From NCBI GenBank assembly GCA_039621445.1, contig CP154956.1, positions 27,038,667 through 27,102,666 of the forward strand: DNA of 64,000 nt. The letters run 5' to 3'. Position numbers and translations under genes: made by a program. The stretch's first letter is position 1. Every line of letters starts with the position of its first letter. The DNA comes from Euglena gracilis (taxonomy: Eukaryota > Euglenida > Euglenophyceae > Euglenales). Positions 58,165-64,000 of this stretch are shown here, piece by piece. A model generated the notes under the pieces. The model searched no databases and was not told the origin of the DNA. It saw only the letters and a program-made list of their open reading frames with translations.

Positions 58165-58670
58165 CGACCTAACCCTATCCCTTTCATTAACAAAATAAAT
58201 TCCTTTCATCTGCCAACCCCTTTTCGGGTGCAAGTCGACCTAACCCTATCCATTTCATTAACAAATAAACCCCCTTTTATCTGCCAACTCCTTTTCGGGT
58301 GCAAGTCGACCTAACCCTATCCCTTTCATTAACAAAATAACCCCCTTTTATCTGCCAACCCCTTTTCGGGTGCAAGTCGACCTAACCCTATCCCTTTCAT
58401 TAACAAAATAAATTCCTTTCATCTGCCAACCCCTTTTCGGGTGCAAGTCGACCTAACCCTATCCCTTTCATTAACAAAATAACCCCCTTTTATCTGCCAA
58501 CCCCTTTTCCGGTGCAAGTCGACCTAACCGTATCCCTTTCATTAACAAAATAACAAATAACCCCCTTTATCTGCCAACACCCCTTTTCGGGTGCAAGTCG
58601 ACCTAACCCTATCCCTTTCATTAACAAAATAAACCCCTTATATCTGCCAACCCCGTTTCGGGTGCATGTT
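58165..58670 (+). repeat. Short block of the same 71-bp satellite, about 7 units
   Basis: Units match the 49.7-54.3 kb array but with more substitutions (AATTCCTTTCATCTGCC; GTTTCGGGTGC). The block ends with GTTGATCTCGTCTTTTGG, the same junction as at 54330. Confidence 0.93.
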
Positions 58671-59329
58671 GATCTCGTCTTTTGGCAACCCGGGGGGGGG
58701 AAATAAATTTTCAAAAGGGGGGGGGGGTAATGCGGATTCCTGGGGGTGATACCGACCTGGTCGGTATGACCCCCAGGGGTAGTTATCGACCTGGTCGGCC
58801 CGACCATGGTCGGGCCGACCAGGTCGGCATCACCCCCAGGATGAGCACCCACAGGAATCCGCCCGGGGCCCCGACTGCCAATAAAACAGGAAATGTGTGG
58901 TTTTTGTGGGGTTGCCATCCCTAAAAATCCAAATTGTGTCGAGCTGAACAAAGTTGTGTGTGACGCCTGCGGTCTGGCCCACCATTTTCATTGCCAAGAT
59001 TTGCGCCGCCCACTGTGGTTCCTTTTTGTGTAAAGCGTGCCGCTTGCCGTAACGCCCTCTGTTACTGCCGCATACCTCCCCTTGCGGTTTCCCCACTTCG
59101 TAAGTTGTAGAGTGTCCCGAACCGCCTCATTCATTGAGGACCCTAAGGCCTCGCAGCAACTGTGATTGCTTTCGTGATTGCTTTTGTGTAACCGCGTTGA
59201 ATGCTAGTGAGTCACCGGCCACATTCCTCAATTGCCACATTGGATGCCTGCCCTGAAATGGTCAGAAATGGATGCCTGCCCTGAAATCTGTGGTCAGAAC
59301 CGGATGCCTGCCCTGAAATCCGTGTTCAT

Positions 59330-59700
59330 GGCCACGACGTGTATTGGGGCTCTGGCTTCACGCCCGAACCGGCGTTCTGGACGCCGGTTCGGCGCATAAA
59401 TTTTTGCGCCGAACCGGCGTCCAGAACACCGGTTCGGGCGGAAGATGGCGTCCACGGGACCGAAAATAAAAAGTGCCAAAAAGCGTTCAAAATGGTTAGT
59501 GGACACGTGGCAACCACATCTGAGCAGTTTTTGGGGGGTATTTGGCCAGATATTGGGGTAGTTTGTGCAACAATTTCCATTTGGCAAAATTTGGGGAATT
59601 TTTGAAATAGAATACCATGCAGCACGGCTGGAATCTAAGGCCATCTACTGAAAGCCTTTGATGGCTGGTGAAACATAGGAATTTCGACTTTGCAAACAGG
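59330..59700 (-). repeat. R1 family fragment
   Basis: GGCTTCACGCCCGAACCGGC, CATCTGAGCAGTTTTTGGGG and GAAATAGAATACCATGCAGC match 22440-22690 in inverse order. Confidence 0.75.
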
Positions 59701-59754
59701 GTTGGAAAATGCGATGGCCGATTTTCAGAGTGCTCTGCGGCGCATGGCGGTAGA

Positions 59755-60800
59755 CTGGGGGGGGGGTAGTGGGCAGTCGGCCAACTAGTCGGCCAACTAG
59801 TCGGCCGACTACCCACTCTAATGTACTAACGGGTCAAAACCGCCGACTTTTAAGCCCCCCCCATGAAAAAAATTGTATGCAAACTAGTCGGTGGCTAGTC
59901 GGTGGTCATAAAAATGGTCTGTGGCGGGCCCAAATCACCCGGAAATGGTCCGGATGGGTCCAAATAAGTGCCTTACACCAACATAAAAACCCTCAGATGG
60001 AAATCTTTGGTTGGTGGGGGTCGGTGGGCCCTTGATGGGGGTCTGGAGGGGTAAAAAAACTAATGATGAAACAGGGATTACATGAAAATCCATCAGAAAT
60101 GCAAGCATTCTGCATCACGAGAGGCAGAAAACTCCCCCCCTCCACCCCCATCCGAGCCTCAAATAACGAAATCCCTTCTGTGTTGGCATCATACTCGGGG
60201 GCTAAGTGGTTTTTGTGGCTCACTTTGGCATAGGCGGGGGGGGGGGGCTCCGCCCCCCCCCCCCCCACCTCCCCTCAAATAACAAAATCCCTTCTATTTT
60301 GGCAACATACTCGAGGGCTAAGTCGTTTTTGTGGCTCACTTTGGCATAACCGGGGGGGGGGGGGGGCTCCGCCCCCCCCGCACCCCCCTCTCAAATAACA
60401 AAATCCCTCCTTCTATGTTGGCGATATACTTGGAGGGCTAAGTCCTTTTTGTGCAAATTTTGACTTATATTGAAAATCCAATGGGGAGAGGTGTTCTTTT
60501 GCCAAAAGTGGCCCAAAATGGACATTTTCCCCCCAAGTTTTTTGCATATTCACCCCCGATTGGGGGGTTCTGGAGCCATTTGGGTGGGTTTTGACTGGTG
60601 TTGAGGTGATTTGGACAAAAGTTTTTTTTTCAGGGGGGGCTTAAAAGTCGGCGGTTTTGACCCGTTAGTACATTAGAGTGGGTAGTCGGCCGACTAGTCG
60701 GCCGACTACCCACTCCCCCCCCCCCCGTCTCGCCGACTAGCTACCGACTAGACCTGGTCGGCCGACCAATTGGGTAGTCGGCCGACTACCCACTAGTTTT
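59755..60800. repeat. TAGTCGGCCGAC family and 120-bp tandem repeat
   Basis: GTCGGCCAACTAGTCGGCC repeats at 59770-59830 and 60680-60795. At 60150-60450 there are three tandem units of about 120 bp (CAAATAACAAAATCCCTTCT ... TTTGTGGCTCACTTTGGCAT ... GGGGCTCCGCCCC). Related to 27.2-27.4 and 29.1-29.3 kb. No gene. Confidence 0.7.
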
Positions 60801-61059
60801 CAGGGCGCCCATTGGTGTCCAATGGTTTTCAAGACGGGCGCCCAGTGCCAAACGGTTTTCAATCATGGAGGTGATCACAGGAACCCCAAAGGGCATCCAT
60901 GGTGTGTTCGCGGTGTCACACTGTGAAACGTTTAACGTTCATGGGAACCCCCAGAGGCATCCATGTTTGTTTCACAATTTTCCTCACACAGGGTAACCTG
61001 TGATTGAACAGTTTTAGTTAAGAAAAAAGCAAAAAACTTTCTCCTTCTTCACTTGAAAC

Positions 61060-62700
61060 CGTGTCTGGGGGCTCCGGCTTCACGCCCGAACTGGTGTCTG
61101 GGACGCCGGTTCCGGCGTGAAGCCAGCGTCTGGGGGACCCAAATCAAAAAGTGCCAAAAAGTGTCCAAAAGGGTTTGTAGACATGTGGTAATCATATCCG
61201 AGCAGTTTTTGTAAGGCATTCAGCCACAAATTGGGGGTTTTTTGCACAACAATTTCCTTTCCCCAATTTTTTGGGAAATTCTGAAATAGATTATCATGCA
61301 GCATGGCAGAAATCTAAGGCCATCTGCTGAAAGCCCTTGAGAAGTGCTTCCGATCGATGGGCAACATGGTAGCTGAAAAGTGGAATTTCAGATTTTCAAA
61401 CAGGGTCGGAAAATGTGATCGCTGATTTTTAGAGTCCTCTGCAATGTGGCTGAGTTCTGTGGGTTCCAAGCGAAAAGTCTTGGGGAGAGCTTTCGTTTGA
61501 CGTAACCTGAACTGTGGGATTTGGCATATTAATATGTCGAATTTCGGAATACACGATCGCTGAAAAGAAGAGCTCTGTGCGTTATGGCCGAATTCTGTGG
61601 TCATCTGTCGAAAGCCCTTGAGAAGAGCTTTCGATTGATGGGTAACACGGCAGCAGAAGTGTGAAATCTGCCAATTTCGACTGGCGGCCCATTTGGGCCA
61701 AAGTCGCCCAAAACTGCCCCAAACATGGGTATTTGGGGAGAAATTGGCCGTGATTCCTCAACTGCCGGTTTGGGCGTGAAGCCGGAGCCCCCTAGAAACG
61801 GTTTCAAGAAACTGTGTCCCAGACGCCAGTTCAGGCGTGACCGGTGCCTGGGACACAATTCTCGATATAGATATGCTATATGGGACCTGACGAATTTTGA
61901 CGAATTTTTGTCAAATTTTGGAATACACAATCGCTGAAAATAAGAGCATTGTGGCTGAATTCTGTGGCCATCTCAAAAGCTTGAGAAGGGCTTTCGATTG
62001 ACGGGCAACATGGCATCAGAATTGTGAGATCCTGCAATTTTGATCGGCGACCAATTCGGACCAAAGTCGCCCAAAAGAGTCCCAAACATGAAGATTTGGG
62101 CGAAATTGGCCATGATTCCTCAGATGCTGGTTCAGGCGTGAAGCTGGAGCCCCCTTAAAACCGTGTTCTGACACGAAAACTGTGTCCAGAACGCCGGTTC
62201 GGGCGTGAAGCCGTGTTTCAGAACGCCGGTTTGGGCGGCTGCCCGAACCGACGTTCTGAAACACGGCTTCACGCCCGAACCGGCATTCTGGACACAGTTG
62301 TTGAAACCGTGGATTAAGGGCTCTGGCTTCACGCCCGAACCGGCGTTCAAGGAATCACGGCCAATTTCGCCCTAAATACCCATTTTTCGAACATTTTTGA
62401 GCATTTTTGGGCTCCTTTGGGCGCATGGCCATGTCGATCGGCGTTCGAAGTTTTCACAGGTCTGGTGCCATGTTACCCATCGATCCAAAGCTCTTCTCAA
62501 GGGCTTTTGACAGATGGCCACAGGATTCAGCCATTATGCAAACAGCGCTTATTTTCAGCGATCGTGCATTCCCAAATTTGACATCTTAATTTGTGAAATC
62601 TCACACCTCAGGTGCCATACAGCATATCAATCAAGCTCTCCCCAAGACCTTTCGCTTGGTACCCTCAGAACTCAGTTACACTGCAGAGCACAGTGCCAAA
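61060..62700 (-). repeat. R1 family block, inverted relative to 20.2-22.7 kb
   Basis: CTTGAGAAGxGCTTTCGATTG, GAATACACGATCGCTGAAAA and TTCAGGCGTGAAGCCGG modules appear in the reverse order of the left block. 62000-62700 switches back to plus orientation, so the locus is itself an inverted pair. Confidence 0.75.
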
Positions 62701-63149
62701 CGGTAGACTGGGGGGGGGTAGTACCACCCAGAAAAATTGTTTTTGAGCCAAAATGAGCGTTTTTCGACCCCCCCCCGGGGGGGGAAATCAAAAAAAAATT
62801 GCCCGAAACGATTTTTTTTTTGCCTCCCGGACCCGGAAAACCTGTTTTTGAGCCGAATTGACCGTTTTTTCGACCCCCTGGGCCCCCCGTTTCTGGCCCG
62901 AAACCGCTCAACGTCTTAGAGTGGAGGGGGTGGTGGACAGCCCAAAAAAATGCCGGCCGAAATAAATCCAGGATGCGTGGGGTGGGAGCACGCACATAAA
63001 ATGGAAACCTGACCAGCAGCTTTTGGACGATTCCCTGCTCTGTGGTTCTGGGTTCTGGTCAACCAATTTGCTATACAATAATTGACCAACACTGACGGTT
63101 TCAGCAGGGGCGCCGGGCGACACAAGCCATGCGAGCCACCCGGTAGACT

Positions 63150-63295
63150 TTACAAAAAAACTATTTTGTCTTGGCCCGCACGCCTGTCTTGAATTTCATT
63201 CAACCGAACCGCGTGGACGGAAGTATTGTCAAAGAAGTGGTTGTTGGTCCAAAAACGGACACCTTCTTGGAAATCAACCGACCTACCATGCTCCC
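63150..63295 (+). pseudogene. Short coding-like fragment, unassigned
   Basis: The frame reads LQKNYFVLARTPVLNFIQPN, RVDGSIVKEVVVGPKTDTFL and EINRPTM before a TTACTGTTCCC module. Composition is protein-like; the VVGPKT stretch faintly recalls vault-protein repeats, but this is too weak to name. Probably an exon or element fragment. Confidence 0.2.
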
Positions 63296-63651
63296 CCCTT
63301 TACTGTCCCCCCCCCTTACTGTTCCCATAGGGGGGACGGGAGCAGTACAGTGTCATGGCACTTTTTGTAAAGGATTCTTGGGACAAAGAGAGAAATAAGG
63401 AATTTTTGGGTCGGTTTTAGGTGCTCTCCATCCCATCAAACTCCAAACCAACGCCAAAAATCGATGTTATATGGAGGTGCAATTTTCAAGCATGTGAACC
63501 AAAAAAACTTTATTTTTGGAATTTTAGGTGGTCTTTTTGGGTCTAGCTTGGTTGGTCAGCCCATGGCCCATGGGAACAGTAGGGGGGGGGGGAGCTCGTC
63601 CCCCCCCCTTGCTGTTCCCATGGACCCAAATGGGGGCCACAGGACGGGAAC

Positions 63652-64000
63652 CAGGCTTTTGCTTAAGGGATTGCAGTACCCCCCCCCCCCCCGGGGGGGC
63701 TGGACTGCAGCTAGTCCAAATTTGGCTAGTGGGTTTTCTAGCAGACCCCCCCCCGGGGGGGGGGTCTGCTAGCAGGGCTAGCTAGTGGAAAATTTTTTTG
63801 GGACCCCCAAAAATGGCCAAAAATGCCCGTTTTTGGCCATTTTGGGGGATTTTTGGAACAAAATCAGCCCAAAACCTGTTAAAAACCTCATTTTTCCTCC
63901 GGCGCTGCACGCCGAAGGAAAATTCTTTTTCCAGTCCGGGGGACCCCCGGACCCCCCGCCCGCCCCCCCGGTGGGGGAGGGGGGGTCTAGCTAGTCCACT
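63652..64000. mobile_element. MITE, second copy of the 21.2-kb element, cut by window end
   Basis: Starts CAGGCTTTTGCTTAAGGGAT and follows the 21234-21649 copy through GGACTGCAGCTAGTCCAAAT, AGGGCTAGCTAGTGG and the CCTCCGGCGCxxCACGCCG hairpin; the right end is beyond 64000. Confidence 0.85.

Larger units (their letters stand above)
56921..58869. mobile_element. Long-TIR DNA element 2 (1.95 kb) with 10-bp target duplication
   Basis: Ends of about 200 bp identical in kind to element 1 (GTGCGGATTCCTGTGGGTGC ... inverse). CCCGACTGCC is duplicated exactly at 56911-56920 and 58870-58879. Long TIRs with a 9-11 bp duplication resemble Mutator-like elements, an inference only. It holds a unique 1-kb segment and a short satellite block at its right side. 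Confidence 0.85.
55008..59052 (+). pseudogene. Protein-family-A copy A3 with PHD-like zinc finger, split by two transposons
   Basis: Three pieces. P1 (55008-55312): MTKRAVNLVDGLVPPPPKTE, then after a frameshift near 55130 KKKSGSKGTELVV and QASYPELDDFFVAWTGWELE. P2 (about 56690-56910): VNAVARAFRKATTEGVV and an in-frame stop. P3 (58880-59052): MCGFCGVAIPKNPNC, VCDACGLAHHFHCQDL and, one frame away, CGSFLCKACRLP and stop, with Cys/His spacing C-x2-C...C-x2-C-x3-H-x2-H-C...C-x2-C, PHD/RING-like. P2 and P3 are contiguous if element 2 and one copy of its CCCGACTGCC duplication are removed. A TIR element separates P1 from P2. At least one frameshift and one stop mark it as dead. Reading-phase repeats CTGCCCTGAAATCxGTG flank it on both sides (54900-54980, 59250-59325). 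Function unknown. Confidence 0.6.

Overview
The window is nuclear DNA of a euglenid (Euglena-like) flagellate. This rests mainly on intron structure. Three intron-rich host genes lie head-to-tail on the minus strand in the first 18.4 kb. When their exons are joined by protein homology and reading phase, at least eight introns prove not to be GT-AG. Seven of the eight carry CAG at intron positions +4 to +6 and CTG at -8 to -6, with the two ends complementary. The eighth has GAG/CTC instead, a compensatory change. This is the known signature of euglenid nonconventional introns. Conventional GT-AG introns and at least one GC-AG-like intron occur in the same genes.

Host genes, in minus-strand order: ERGIC1 (18,417 to 11,977), an ER-Golgi cargo-cycling membrane protein of about 287 aa in 8 exons; a nucleotide-sugar/triose-phosphate translocator of the SLC35E3/UXT/UUAT clade (10,838 to 4,010), about 336 aa in 8 exons; and the N-terminal part of LRRC9 (from 2,602, running off the left edge), a leucine-rich-repeat protein of ciliated cells. 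Together they fit a flagellate with an ordinary secretory pathway. Pyrimidine-rich AG sites just upstream of two ATGs are candidate spliced-leader acceptors.

From 18.4 kb to 64 kb I find no intact conserved gene. The region is a nested mosaic of repeats: hAT-type MITEs with CAGG...CCTG ends and 8-bp target duplications; a decayed hAT transposon (in ERGIC1 intron 1); two copies of a long-TIR element (49.3-54.5 kb and 56.9-58.9 kb) that carry a 71/88-bp satellite inside them, expanded to about 60 units in one and about 7 in the other; another TIR element (55.4-56.7 kb); a reverse-transcriptase fossil; and three copies of an undescribed protein family, one ending in a PHD-like zinc finger and split by two transposon insertions.

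The most striking feature of the repeat half is a large set of short modules. In each, a family-specific 6-12 nt word alternates with runs of 7-10 C (or G) in direct and inverted order around a small hairpin core. At least a dozen different words are used. Long perfect palindromes (108-121 bp) and recurring GC hairpins with TTCG/TTTG loops add to this picture. Many long open frames here are low-complexity artefacts of C/G runs and are not annotated.
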